Position numbers and translations under genes: made by a program. A DNA stretch of 64,000 nt, from positions 5,332,001 through 5,396,000 of the forward strand of contig JARUPY010000607.1 in NCBI GenBank assembly GCA_029817715.1. Reading direction: 5' to 3'. Every line of letters begins with the position of its first letter. The first letter of the stretch is position 1. This document shows, one piece after another, positions 1 through 12,524 of this stretch. The DNA comes from Melastoma dodecandrum (lineage: Eukaryota; Streptophyta; Magnoliopsida; Myrtales; Melastomataceae). Below the pieces are notes generated by a model. The model ran no database searches and was not told the DNA's origin. It was given only the letters and a program-made list of their open reading frames with translations.

Positions 1-291
1 ACTTGTCCTTTGAAGATCCTTTGGGAGATTGCATGAACTTCTCCCAGATCTCGTTTGTTGTAAGTGCTTCGGCATAGGACTCCCACGAAGTCCAATAAGA
101 GCTGAGAGCAATACATACCCCTTGAAAAAAACTCAAAAGCTAAGGGAGTCTCTTCGATTCTGCACACTATCGTCTGAAGTCGATCCGGGGATGTCCTGGA
201 GACGCTCTGTTGAAGTAGAGCCTCGATTTCCTCCACAAGGTCATCTTCATGCAGACTCTGCTCCGGAATAACAAGAGCGATCGATGATTCT
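1..291. other. Edge of the PMD pseudogene, no defined gene
   Basis: No convincing complete reading frame. On the minus strand one frame reads like ordinary protein (WTSWESYAEAL..., about 3–100) and may be the 3' continuation of the PMD pseudogene to its right, but I could not place a splice junction. Confidence 0.25.
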
Positions 292-3167
292 CTATGTGAA
301 GGATCGAGTCCCTGTTCCGGCAGCTGCGACTCCGGTGTCATCTAGATGCTCTCCTTCTTGGTTTTCTTGATCAAGAAGATTGTCTAGAATGACTTCTTGG
401 CCCTCCTGGACAGTAAATTGGGAGTTGTCTGAAAGAAAACTAGGATTTTCTCCTTGAATTCCAGCATCCATCACAGGAGCCTCATATGACTGAGAAAACC
501 AGATGATGTGTAACTAAGTGATTTATCACCTATGCACATCTGAATAATACAAATTAAGGAACTTACCATCATCTCCTCAATCATCTCGGTGACTTCATGC
601 TGATGATTCTCAAGTTCTTCATCCTCTACAGGATGGGAGATGTGTTCAGCAGGTTCAAATGATGGTTCCCGGATCGATGGAGAGTAACCAGCATTGGTAT
701 CCTCTACTTCGACGTGCTCTCGGTCTACATCTTCAACATCAACGTGTTCTTCAGGAGTATATTCTTCAACATTTGCTTGGTCGATGTTCTCGCCCTCTAC
801 ATTTTGCTCGTCGATCGAATTGTCTGAATCGACCTGTTCGGTTCGGATCTGATGGGAATATCCCTTCAACTAAGTATATATAAGTAACAGGAAGTTAGAA
901 ATTTGAACTTCTTGTAAAGTTATTGTTTTTTTTGTAAATCAAGAGGGAAGAAATTTACCCTTCCTGGAGTAGATGTTGAACTCTTTCTGCATTGGCTCCG
1001 GAGGATTTTCTGTGAGCATCGTGGTGTCAATAGTTGCTGCAGACATAGAAGCCAACTTTGATGTTGTCGATCCTTTGCTCGGCTACAAAGCCAATAATAA
1101 AGGGTCAAGGATAGTCAGCAAAAAATTCGAAATTCTTAGATGAAATTCAGATTACCATGGCAAGTTCTTTTCCTTTTTATGTTTCCCCACTTCTCACTTG
1201 GGAAGGAATCTGAGTTGATTGCAGAGCTCTTCCTCTAGGCTTCTTCGATAGAGGAACTTTAAAAACAGTTTACTCCTCTGAAGAAGGGTCAATTCTTAGT
1301 TTCCTCTTGGCCTTAGGTTGAGAAGGATCAGGGCGTGCCTCTGCAATCATAATTCCTTTCTCCTTAACTCTCGGGGATTTCCTTATTAGTCTATCCTAGG
1401 GAATCTGCTTTTTCTTCAGCCTAACAGGCTTAGATCGACTGATCAAGAGTTTTGCGGTCGAGGCTGCATTGACCCCAATAATTAGTTAATAATGACAAAT
1501 AGGCATTCATATGTTGTAAAAAGGAGGTAGCTCAACTAGTAACAGGGTTTTTTCCAGTCAATAGAGAAGACCGGCCAGGAAATCTTCTGAAAGTTCTGAT
1601 TCTTCTGTAGCAGAAGCTGGGAATGTCGATAATTCTCTGATATTCCTGAAAATTTTGTCCCATATTTGGTCGAAAGTCAGGGTCGTTCCAATGGTCACAT
1701 GAGGAGTTGGAAAATCCGCTTGACTCTTTGATCTCGATATTATCCGAAAAACCTGTGGATGAACTCTATAGATTAGAACACAATATAACATGTAAAGGAT
1801 TCAATATGACATTACTTTGAAAAGAACTCACAGCTCTTTCATGCGAAAAGGAAACGCATCTGCGCCTCAAAAGATCTGTATTAAAGGATTCGAAAGCTAG
1901 ACTTTGGACAAATCCAAATTGCCTGGCATAGAGATGGGGGTTATAGACCTCAAAGATGAATCCTCTAGCCTCACTCGCTACCAGGTCTATGGTGCACAAA
2001 AACTCATCCTAGAATTCGTTTTCCATGGCTAGTTCTCTCAGCTGGTTAAACTAATAATTGGCAGGAAAAGGTCTCCAATTAACACAATCCTTTTCCAATA
2101 GCTGCTCAAGATAGCCTCTAGCAGTAAGGTTCCCCCAGTGATCATAGCAAAAGTTTCCTGTTATCTCTAGCGCATAAAATGGCTGACACTCTCATGTTCT
2201 TTAAGGTGGAAATTACACAGAATTGAGGGAAATATAGGTGGATCCACCGATACACGATCCATAACGGGCCAGTACCAGGAACAACTGGGAATACAAAAGG
2301 AGACCCTGTAGCATTTGGTTTTGGGGCACTAGTGTTTATACCAGTCACCACCTCAAACATGCCTATGTAAATCAAGCATAGGAGTAAAGGGGCCAAGGTT
2401 ACGTTCTCCTTCGCTCTAAATAAAAAGTTGGCTAGATGGCACATCATCTTCAAAGGTTGTTTCCCTCTTCCATAGAAAATAAATTTCGATAACCAAACTA
2501 CCATGAACTCAAACTCATGGCGTCGTTTCCATTTTTCAGACCCAAGTTCCATATGACCGGCAATGATCTTCTTTGGAGGTTGATATGGGAAAGGAAAATC
2601 TGAATAGCTTTCTCCTTAAATTGGGAAGTCCCCTATTGTGTCACATCCGATGAGAAAACATATGTCCTACAAAGTAATGGACAAATGACCTCCGGGCAAG
2701 AGGAAACAGTTAGTAGTGATATCCCATACGGACAGTAAGGCAGCTAGAGGTCGAGGATTACAGCGCATTCCCTCGACTGACAATCTAATGATGTGAAAGA
2801 TCCCTCTCCATTTCCACTCTACCCTGCAGGCCTCTAACCATTTACTAGCCCATTCACTACACCCCATGGATATGCTAACCATTGGGAAGCAAAACAAACT
2901 ATCTTGAATCGAAGGCTTCCTCCAGTATGACGGGTCCGTAAAATCTGTCCTATGAATGGGCAAACCAACCGAGGGATAGAGGTAGTCATACTTCACCTTC
3001 TACTGGGTGAAAGCCGACGGTTAGAAGAATGGCCCGACGGTTACCACTGGATGGACTTGCTTGTCAAAGCTCGCCTAGTCGTTTGCTACATTTATTGTCA
3101 AGCCCAAAGGACGCAGAGGGTCTTGGTAATCAGAGATGGCCTGAAATCTTCGCTCGGCGTTGCTGAT
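292..3167 (-). pseudogene. Plant mobile domain (PMD, aminotransferase-like) protein pseudogene
   Basis: Successive minus-strand pieces (about 2996–2667, 2552–2142, 1999–1558, 1500–1150, 869–545, 474–292) read like one PMD-type protein, the family of MAIN/MAIL proteins and of transposon-carried genes. Recognisable parts are a W-rich N-terminal block with CNPRPLAALLSVWDITTNCF and a downstream block with VWLSKFIF and LAPLLLCLIYIGMF. These are followed by a basic stretch (RLKKKQIP, PKAKRKLRI) and an acidic, repetitive tail rich in E/D/V. In-frame stops interrupt the basic part at about 1397 and 1271, and the N-terminal frame is also interrupted near 3010–3030, so I call it a pseudogene. Its upstream side runs straight into a pararetrovirus fragment in the same orientation. 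It could instead be part of a transposon that carries a PMD gene. The family call is from remembered motifs. Confidence 0.55.
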
Positions 3168-3545
3168 AGGTCATTTCATCCACACTCCTACCTTGAACCT
3201 GTTTGAAATTTCTTCCTCCCAGTTCAATTTGTTGACTAGTTTTCCCGAAGTACTTTCCAGTCCAAAAGTCGCCTCTATCTTAGGCATTTTTAAACTTCTT
3301 TCATTCTCAATAGAGTATAATATCTTGTTAACTATAAAGTCTACTTCCTAAGAAAGATGGTTTCGGCTTTCAAGATTTTCAAAGTTCCCTTGAACAGTTA
3401 CCTGGGTTAATAAAACATTTATGCTTCTTCATATTCCATAAGGAGCTACTCTAGCCTCTGGAATGAACTCCAATCTTCGGGGAATTCCAAAAGGATTTCC
3501 TAGGTATTTTTTTTTCTCCGTACATTTCTGAGACTTAATTGAAGA
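3168..3545 (-). pseudogene. Decayed 5' fragment of pararetrovirus ORF1
   Basis: About 375 bp aligns by eye, in the same orientation, with the 5' end of the large pararetrovirus ORF at 30193 (compare about 3168–3530 with 29835–30195). Shared blocks include the region around the start codon, the stretch encoding the first roughly 110 codons, and a short stretch upstream of the start (AAGTCTCA). The reading frame is destroyed by stops and indels. Nothing of the rest of the virus follows: after about 3168 the sequence changes to PMD-related DNA. It is therefore a truncated, older relative of the element at 21.7–30.3 kb. The alignment is by eye, so percentage identity is not given. Confidence 0.75.
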
Positions 3546-3560
3546 ATTATAAAAACTTTA

Positions 3561-4194
3561 GAGCCTGTTTTGTAGCTGAAAATTTTCAACTCATCTTCTT
3601 ACTTCAAATGAAAATGAAAACTAAGAAAAGATGTTTGATTTGTAAAATATAAAAAAAAAATGAAAAGAAAATTTTTTTAAATTTCTTTTCAATTTAGAAA
3701 ACGGGTCTAGCCCGTTTCCAAAATTTTCTATCTTAAAAGATTTCTCAACCCCGCCTCCCTCGACCCAACCCCTCTTCCCCAGCTCCCTCAACTCAGAACC
3801 ATCGCTACGTTCCCTTCTTCCGCTTTCGCCCCTGCCCAGCCCCCTTTCCTCGTGCAATCATAGACCCATTAGCCTTGCTGCTCTTCCCAGCCCAACCCCT
3901 TTTTCCCTCGCCCCTTCGGAGACCCCTCGGCTCCATTGCTTCCCTCCCCTGCCCCTGGCCATGCCCTTGCACAGCCCCCCTTCTCCCGGCGCCTTCCGAG
4001 ACCCGTCAGCCCAGTCGTTCCTCTACACCCCTCGAGCCCCGCTCAGCCCAGCGGCCATTTACCACATCTCCTCTATTGAGACCCACCAAACACCTTTTTT
4101 GTTTTAAAAACGTAAAACAAAAAATTTGAAAACTGAAATGGGTAGAAATTTTTCTTAAAAATGAGATGCGTAGAAATTTTCGGGAACCAAACAC
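3561..4194. repeat. Candidate MITE-like element with imperfect inverted ends
   Basis: The left end (about 3561–3600, GCCTGTTTTGTAGCTGAAAA) resembles the reverse complement of 4162–4194 (GTGTTTGGTTCCCGAAAA). Between them lie A/T-rich flanks and a C-rich centre (3745–4080) with no open frame that looks like a protein. No target duplication could be found, so the boundaries are tentative. Confidence 0.3.
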
Positions 4195-4624
4195 TTCAGA
4201 TTTCTTAGAAAGAAAGAAAAGGACAAAATAGAGAAAATACGTAAAGGAGAATATCAAAACTTACTACCCCAAATGCCAAATTTTCTTACGAGGGTTTAGG
4301 GTTTTGGGAACGATCCCCCGTTTTTACATCCATACAATTATTATCTAAAAGCTCATAACAGCATCCGATATTTGATATTGACTCGATGTTTCTAGGAATT
4401 GAATGCCCCAAAGAATATGCTAAAACCATGAAATCACAACGACTTGTTGGACACAGCGACGGGATGAAAAGGCACAAGCAAGCGTTAATGAGATCGACTT
4501 ACATTGATCGATCATCTGTTGATTGATTATGTTACAACTATCCCTGATTATGTTACTTTTTCTTTCTTTTACTTCGTTTTGGCATGTACAGAAACAAAAC
4601 AAAAAAAAGGCAAAAGACACGTCA

Positions 4625-7600
4625 TCACGTGTCCGATGTATTCGTGGACCATTGATCAGGGACCATGAGGAAGTACCCGGTCATGGCCTTCCTAAACCTC
4701 TTCTTGTACATCTGCGGCGACACCACAGTCGGCGATGCGTTCTTGGGCCCGCCCAGTATCCCCGAAGTCTTCACCCACGTCTCGAGGTGCTTGTCCCACG
4801 TGTACTGCCTCATGAAGTCGATGATGCCCAGCACCAGCTCGTGCTTCTCCTCGTCCACCCCCACCAGCAATGAGTAGTCCATCACGTCGATCGACTGCAA
4901 GGCCGGACATGAGTTCCTGAGCCCATAATAGCGACAAACATGGGGATGGATCTGAGTTTGAGAACAACTTACGGCAAGAAACGCGGTGTCATTCCAGACG
5001 GCTCTCTCGAGCAAGCGCTTGGCTTTGTTCCCGACAAATATGGGAGAAGTCGGCATGGCTTCAATTAGGTTCTGGTCCAGTAGCACCTTATCGTTTCCGC
5101 TCGTGTCCGGGTTGTACCGAGCCCGAGAAGACCCTTTGAGGTCGTACAGCCGGGTAAGCTTTCGTCGGAAGAGAAGGTTTTCCATCACGAGGACGTCCAT
5201 TTTCGACTCCTTTCCACCTTTCAGGTTCTTGGCCGAAACCTGCACAGGCATGATGACTTTTTAATCATGTTTGACCCCAAAGCAGTTAAAACACCGAGCA
5301 AGGCGAGATGTGTGGTAAGTACCTGGTATATGCCAAGGATTTTCGCTAAGCAAGTCGGGCTTCGTGTGTTTATAGACTCAGAAAGGTACTTGAAGTAAGC
5401 CGGACCGAACTCGATGAAAGATTCAAGCTCGGTCTTAGTGACCTGTTTGATTATGAAACGGTCATCCAGGGTTTTGGCAAAAAACACATTGCTCTTCCCG
5501 CCCTGTGCCCCCCATTTCCTACAATGGCTGAGGGATCGAATGTAGTCCACCTCCGAGGGACAACAAATCTTCCTCAGAGCCTCGAATTGCTCCGCATAGT
5601 AACAAGTCACACCATACTTGGTTTTACCTTGAGGGCTGTCATCCGTGAAGGTTACCCGGGCATGCACGTCCCTCATGGATGATGCAGTACTGGATGAGGC
5701 CATGGTGGTCTCATCGTAGGAGCCGATAGTCTTAAGGCTATCCCATGCCGATTCGCTCAACGAATTCAGTGAGAGTATATCTACTGGGTCCATGAGGGGC
5801 AAAGACACGGAAGTGCTCAGACCATCTTTTGCTTTCTCTGGGTCAGACAGTTGAGCTCGATAATCCGAAGAGACAAGTGCATGGGCTATGATGCTTGTAG
5901 GCTCGTCATCATACACGGGAACAATAGTTTCATTCCCACCAACAGGAAGCAACAACCTGGCACCAGTCCTCCGCTCAAGCTCCCAAAATGATTTTACGTA
6001 GGCAGGATTGTACTCACCGATACCAGGGTTGTCAAACTGAATTCCAGAGATGACGTTTGTCATGGAAGGCGGACCTGCCACAGACAAATTGACATCTCCT
6101 TCAATTTTACCGCCACAGCTTGCATGTATCATTAGTTCCCCCTCTGATAAAACCCTACGCACGGTTCTCCCCGACTCCAAGGGATCTGACTCTGTCAACA
6201 ACATTCTGCTGCCCAAATCCTCACAGGACTCCTTTCCCAACAATCCAATCGGAAGAATGGAGTCACAACTTCTATATCTGGAATTCCTAACATCGTCAGA
6301 AGGCGATTTCGCTTCCACAAGCTTCTCTGCAGGTTTAAGTGAAGATGTCTCTGACCAGTCCGGCGAATTCTCGTCGTTCGGTCTAAGGGCACTGATCAGG
6401 CATCGGTCCCAATTATAAGAATGGCAAAGTAACCGTCGCCTCAATTTGTTGATCTCCAGAATGTCAATTGTTGGACTGCCGTTTGTCGACTCCTTTGACA
6501 GGGTTCTTCTCAGTGATTCCTGAAAAATGGAAAAGATGTGTTCACCTGAGAAAGAGGAAATCTACGGACAACAAGAGATGATTCTCTTTATGATTCATCA
6601 AATGACCTAAACACGTGAATCTGGACATGTTAACAACTACCTTGAATTCCTCTCTCTGCTTCAGCAGCATCTTTTCCAATCCCTCTTCAGACAGGGAACC
6701 CACAGATTTCTCCAACGATTGCTCAAGGACATTGTGAACTTCTGTGAATAAGAGATCCGCTCGGTCCCTCAACTATTTTTTAGGGAAAAAGAAGCAAGGA
6801 AAACGTAAGGAGAGGATAGTCTTGATGGTTAATCACTAATCATCAAACTCAGAATGGTACAAGACAGACATGGCACCTCATTGGCTTCATTTTGTAGCCA
6901 CTCCATATTGCCGAAGTTGAAGTCAACTTTGAGAGGTGGAAGATAAACAGTGTGAACGTGAATCGAAGCATAGTGGAAGCAAGCAACCATTCTACCAAAG
7001 CTGCAGATATTCAGAAAAGAAAAACATGAAACTACGTCAGTATCACCAAATTTAGTACCACATCCCCAAGTCGATAAGGATCAGCAGGCTCGAACAGAAA
7101 AGTCAATACATAACCATGATCAAGAAGGGAACGAATACTCACCCATAAAAGCGGAGACAATCCCTATGAAGCGAATGGCCACAGCTGGCAACTCGGCTTG
7201 CCGCTGCATGATTAGAAAAGCTGAGCTCCAAGAATTTTCCAAATGATAACCCCCATGCAGCATCTGACATCACTACTCTTCGAGTTGCCAGAGGGAACCC
7301 ATCTTTCCGAGGACATTTCAAGCACCTATGCCACATCCAAATTTTTCCTTCCTCTTCTCCCGACAGATGCTCTGCAAGTTTCCTGACGGATATTGTAAGG
7401 CTGCCTTGCAGGTGAGTATAACAATGAACATGAGCTTCCGATGGCATGTCACAGGAGCGACACCCATAATTCTACATGAAAATGTCAAAAAATGTCAGGA
7501 CTGTATCTTTTAGCAGACATTATTAGCTGTACCTCAATTGGATGAGGAAAAAGGCGTACCTCATCAAATAAATGATCACGTAGAAATCTACCTAAAGGCC

Positions 7601-10600
7601 TATCGAAGTTTCCATAGTATTTTATACGAAGGAGGTGAGACCTTTCACAAACTGTTCCTTTCCAAACACAACGAGTGGACAATGAAACTATAATGCTCTG
7701 ATGATCAGAAGGTGAAGGAGGAAACTCTTCCTTGGAAGAACTCAGTTCCCCTCGACGATAGTCTCCATCTTTAGAAGCACCCAGCTGCAAATTACCCTCC
7801 ACATTCGCCAAGGCCGGTCCAACTTCATTAGAAGTAGGAGCAATAGGACTAGAATTTTCCCTATGGGTATGAATAATGGACCTTAAGAAAGAATACTGAG
7901 AAGTTGTGTGCTTATCATCCTCTGAAAGTTGGAAATGTAAACCCTCATTCTCTGTAGCGTCCACGTCCACATATGCATAATGATTGCAAGTGACTTTAGA
8001 CAAAGCTGTTGACTTTAGCCCTTCCACTTCTGCGGCAGGCATGGTATTGACACATTCAGATGCTTCCACTGTTGAGCCGTTGTTTTGTACTTCAGCAAGT
8101 TGCTGTGAATGTGGCAGCTGTGCAGGAGGGGTAGTCACAAAACCCGGAATGGTGGAAATGGACCTCTCAATGGTCGATGGTTTATCTGGTAAGGCCACAG
8201 TTAACGGTGATTTGAGGGGGAGCTCTGGCAGCGTTGCACCTTCATCAGCCAGAAAAGATGTTTCGAGAGCCAGGTGGTAAGCTGCAAAAACTCCGTACTG
8301 GACGATGTGTTTCACCTTCTTTAGTTCGTCTTCTTTGGCACCCTTGAGCAATACCTGTGAAGAGAAGAGACATTGCCTTATTCTTGACAACATCAAGGAC
8401 TTCATTGGTGTCACATGCAAATGGTGCAAATCTGCCAATCCAATGAAACAATTCAAAAGGACAAGATAAAGTTCATGCACATTGCTTACGGTGCAACCAA
8501 AGGGTTTTGGGCAACCCTCGAAAAACATCAATGTCTTCACCAATTTTTTCCTCCCTTGCCCTGTGGTGCCATGCTCTTCCATGAACTTATTGACATGAAA
8601 AGATTCACAATATCCCAGCTTGGGTGATGTGAGATGATCGATCGAAGGCACTATTTGTGCACCTGTGCACCGAGCTATACGTTCCAACAATGGTCTCTTA
8701 ACATTCAACACGAGGGATATGTCTTTGGCCAGAAGATACTCTTGTGCATGTCGAGACACAGATTTCTCCACCAAGAGTACATCTGGATGATGCGCGTCAA
8801 TCTTTGCGACAGCCATCTTTAAGTGGTCCATTTCCTGGTCGAATGGAACTTCACATAAATCAATCATACCAACAAGTTCATCTAATTTTCCAACTCTATG
8901 ATTGCTACGCACATTCAAAAAAGATGGGAAACTCTACATACCTGCTGCAGTAAGGTGTCAAAGCTCAAGAGGTGATTAGTAACTCTGTGATATTCAAGAG
9001 CTCCTCCAAGAATCATTAACCGTGTTCTATCAATTCTCGATGCCATACGCCGATGAGACACATTTTTCTTGCAAACAACTCCCTTGACAATCTCGCTACA
9101 CAAAGTAAGTTGACATGATGTCCCATAATTAGAATATGGATGTAGGGCAAAACCACCACATACTGAAGAAAGAATAGCCACAGCATGGAGGTGGCTTAAT
9201 ATAGTTGAGTTAAATCTCCCAACTCAACTAAGTTCTTATGGGGTGTTTGGTTTAAGGATTGGAGAATTCCATTCTAATTGTGTCCAATTAATCAAATGTT
9301 AGAACAAGCCAGAATGGAATGAAAACTATTATATTTCTTCATTTTTAGAAGGAATGGCATTTCGTTTGGAGAGGAAAACTGCCATTCCATTCTAATCCGT
9401 ATATCATTTCACATTATTTCCCTTCCCAATCTGCACACCAAGTAACCTATTAGAGAACCCAGAAATTCTTGTCTTGAAACAATTTTACAAGGAAGATTTT
9501 GAATCATAAAACCAAACTAAGTTTATTCTAACATTTGCTCGTTTCATGGGTTCCAGAGAACATTCAGACGAACTGTTCTCTCATAAAGTACTGGAAAAAA
9601 AAATAACTGAAATGCAATTTCCAGACAAAATATACCTCTCACAGCGCTGCCCACAAGCAATGCACTTAACCTTCACATAGCCACCCGGATCCATCCCTCC
9701 ACCTTTGCTCATATCTGGCTTAAGAAGTGTAGCAGCCTCCCAAGAGAGTGATGAAATTATCTCTAACCAACTTTCATTCCCATCCTCACTATCAGCGGGC
9801 AAGTTTTCTACCTGTAAAAGCTGGGATATTAATGCCCTAAAATGCCCATCGACTACATTTTTCATGGCTTTCCTGTGCTCCTCGTCTGACCTTTCTCTAT
9901 TCCTAAATTCGCCCCTCCCAAAACTGTCCGAGGGCAAATAACCCCACTCACCAGTTTCACCATCACCATCATCGTCATCAAATAAGATTGCTGCTCTTTC
10001 ATCCTCCTCATCTTCTGGATCAGGAGGTAGCCAAAGCAGCCCATTATTCTCGAAATCTATTGGTTCTTCATCGGGGCCTTCTGAATCATGCTCAAGAGAA
10101 TTACCACAAAATCCATACTCAGCATCAACCTTTTCTACCCCTTCTTTACTTATATTGGTTCCATGAACGTCAAAAGATTCTTGTAATGGACCGCCGGTTG
10201 CATCATTTGAATCAGTATGAACTTCGTGGTGTACTTGAAATGGTCCGTAGAACTGCTCCACGTCACTATGAATGGGGCTGTCATAATGCCTGGATTCTGA
10301 GTCTGAGTGATAGAGGCCATAGTCGTCGTCTTCATCATCACTCCTGAATGAAGAAAAACTACACATTAGCACCTTACTTAGCAAACTACGCCATCATTGA
10401 AACAGAGGATATCTGTTACCTGTTGAGGCAGAAGTTGTACTGGTTTGAGGGTTGGTCCCTCGTGTCTCCACTTGCTGGACCCCTATCAGATGCCCCATTG
10501 TCTTGATCGAAAACGATAGAGTCAACTAGTGCAACTGACCCATGAGAACTGGGACTGTTACAATAGGGCACATGCTGATAGGGCCCCGTCGAGTAAGGAA

Positions 10601-11039
10601 TCGAACCAACGGTACTGATGTCACTGTTGCATGTGCAGCTTGACTTTGTGCTAGTCAAACTTGCCGCTGATGGTGATGGACTCAGCCCAGGCATGGGTTC
10701 ATTGCTTCCATGGTCAGCGTTCGCGATTCTTTGCTCCCATTGCTTCAAGCAATAGTTACACACCCTAATTCTTTCCCGGTCGTCTCTACCAGCCTTCTGT
10801 TCATCAGCTTTAGCAGGTATAGAATTCGATGTGCACCGGGCACAGAAGACTCTTCCACATAGCCGGCAGTGATGCCTACGATTGAACACATTGAACTGGG
10901 AATCACACTCATAACATACCCGACAGCTCCTGTCGGGCATCCAGAAGTCCCTGGACAGCTTCACCGGCTCGACTCTCCGAGGGATCCAGGATTTCACCAG
11001 GTCAACTAGGTCTGATAGTTTGTTGTCGGGGTTGCCCAT
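4625..11039 (-). CDS. FAB1: 1-phosphatidylinositol-3-phosphate 5-kinase, FYVE-type (FAB1A/B-like)
   Basis: This enzyme phosphorylates PtdIns3P to PtdIns(3,5)P2 on endosomal and vacuolar membranes. Eleven exons join in phase: 11039–10420, 10343–9636, 9095–8942, 8834–8490, 8354–7560, 7471–7143, 7000–6877, 6772–6641, 6519–5323, 5239–4973, 4894–4625, all with GT–AG junctions, giving about 1646 residues. Domain order fits the family. First comes an N-terminal FYVE finger (FWMPDRSCRVCYEC...RRHHCRLCG, about residues 35–95), then an acidic linker. A Cpn60/TCP1-like chaperonin domain follows (IVKGVVCKKNVSHRRM to LADEGA, exons 3–5), then the CCR-type Cys region (NYGCRSCDMPSEAH). The C-terminal PIP kinase domain (FFAKTLDDRFIIKQ, LTRLYDLKGSSRARY, DVMDYSLLVGVD, MRQYTWDKHLETWVK) ends it. 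A FYVE domain places it with FAB1A/B rather than FAB1C/D. The start is the ATG at 11039 (MGNPDNKLSDLVD). It looks intact. A foldback element lies about 1 kb upstream. Confidence 0.93.
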
Positions 11040-12062
11040 CAACAACTGCCCAACCCAGCCCCCTCATGCCGATGTTTTCATTTGCCAAGTTCAAATTCTA
11101 CGCCACACCCCCAACCAGGCACCTCAATCAAATGCCTGTCAAATAAACAGTTAAACCCACATGAACATTCTCATTCCCCCATTTTAATCCCCAACCACGA
11201 ATGAAGAACTCAGGGCAACAACATCATCGAGTTCGAACTCAAAATACACCACCCCTACAAGACTCACCCTCACTCATCTCATCACAAGTAAATACAAAAC
11301 AAACTAAAAACCCCACCCAGAATCTGGGTTTCCCTCAACAATGACAATACCTCCAAGTTAACTCAATCCACCCTTACATCTACAGTTAGCAAACTAGCAT
11401 CACAATAATCCCTCCTCGCTAAATCCAAAAGAAAACCCAAAACCCCACAAAAAAAACAGTGGGAAATCCTCAAACAACGGCAATTCGGACCCCTACATGA
11501 ACACCATCTCCCAATGTATATCCCGATAAACAAACTAGCGTCACCGACCCCCCCCCCCCCCCCCCAAAAAAAAAAAAACAAAAGAACTACTCATAATCAT
11601 TACCTTCCTCCTATCAGCCCAATTTGCAACCCCTCCCCTAAGTCGTACACGCGACTTTTCTGGGTTTTCCTTAAAAACCAAAACGCGTGATTCCGTGAAA
11701 GCAATCAATCGCAATGCAACACAAAAAAACAAACGGAACAGAAAAAACACACGCATACATACATTTATCATCAACATCAGCTGCTCAAGCTTGCGTTTTG
11801 TTAAAAATAAAAGAATAATCAAGAACTGGGTTTGGTAATCAACGCATGAAAGATTGAAACGGACGACGACGACGACGAAAATCGCGTGATTTTGGTGGGG
11901 CGTGGGGAAAGGAAGAACCCCACGGTTTGCCCTTCGTTTCGTTTTCTTTCTTATAATTCCCGGTTTTTCGGGTTTGTCTGTTGTTATTCGCGTTCTTAAA
12001 ACGCGCCGCATCAATTTTTTTTTTTATCCTTCTTCTGTCAAAGAAAGAAACACACATTTGAC
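11040..12062. other. 5' flank and probable leader of FAB1
   Basis: No protein-like frame. This probably holds the FAB1 promoter, 5' UTR and perhaps a leader intron, but no TATA box or splice pair could be fixed with confidence. It contains an 18-C run followed by about 13 A at 11548–11578. Confidence 0.5.
11548..11578. repeat. Homopolymer C18–A13 tract
   Basis: A run of C (11548–11565) is followed directly by a run of A (11566–11578), in the 5' flank of FAB1. Length is likely polymorphic and prone to sequencing error. Confidence 0.9.
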
Positions 12063-12524
12063 GAGCTTTGTTCCAATTTAATCTTATTTTTCAAAATAAT
12101 TCGCGAAATGACCTCGTCAGTTTGGAAATTCGTAAAATAACCTTGTAAAATCGGCCTTTGAAAGGCCGACTTCGTGAATAATATAAAAAAAAAAAAAATT
12201 TTGGATGAAAGTCGGCCTTTGAAAGGCCGACTTCCACTGAATAGGAAAAAAAACAAGGAAACGGGGGATTGTGGGGGATTTGGGGGATTTGTTTTTTTTT
12301 TATTTGATGGAAGTCGGCTTTTGAAAGGCCGACTTCCCTAAAAATTTTTATTTTTATTTTTATTTTTATTTTTATGAAGTCGGCCTTTCAAAGGCCGACT
12401 TCTTTAAGAATTTGAGGTCGGCCTTTATAAAGCCGATTTTACGAGGTTATTTGCGGAATTTCGAAATTGACGAGGTTATTTCGCGAATTATTTTATAAAT
12501 TAAGGTTAAATTGGAACAAAACTC
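12063..12524. mobile_element. Foldback/MITE element with palindromic hairpin array
   Basis: The outer roughly 100 bp form long inverted repeats. The left end, GAGCTTTGTTCCAATTTAAT, matches the reverse complement of the right end, GAGTTTTGTTCCAATTTAAC, and both continue through AAAATAATTCGCGAAAT. The flanks carry a near-perfect duplication: CACATTTGAC at 12053–12062 and CACATTTGTC at 12525–12534, as expected of a Mutator-like insertion. Inside are five near-perfect palindromes built on GGCCTTTGAAAGGCC, at 12151–12170, 12211–12231, 12313–12333, 12379–12399 and 12417–12437. They are separated by A-, T- and ATTTTT-rich spacers. It has no coding capacity, so it is a non-autonomous element. Confidence 0.85.

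Noticed and set aside
9236..9412. Possible MITE in FAB1 intron 2 (GGGGTGTTTGGTTT...)
   Set aside because: The repeated ATTCCATTCTAAT words are in direct, not inverted, orientation and no duplication was found.
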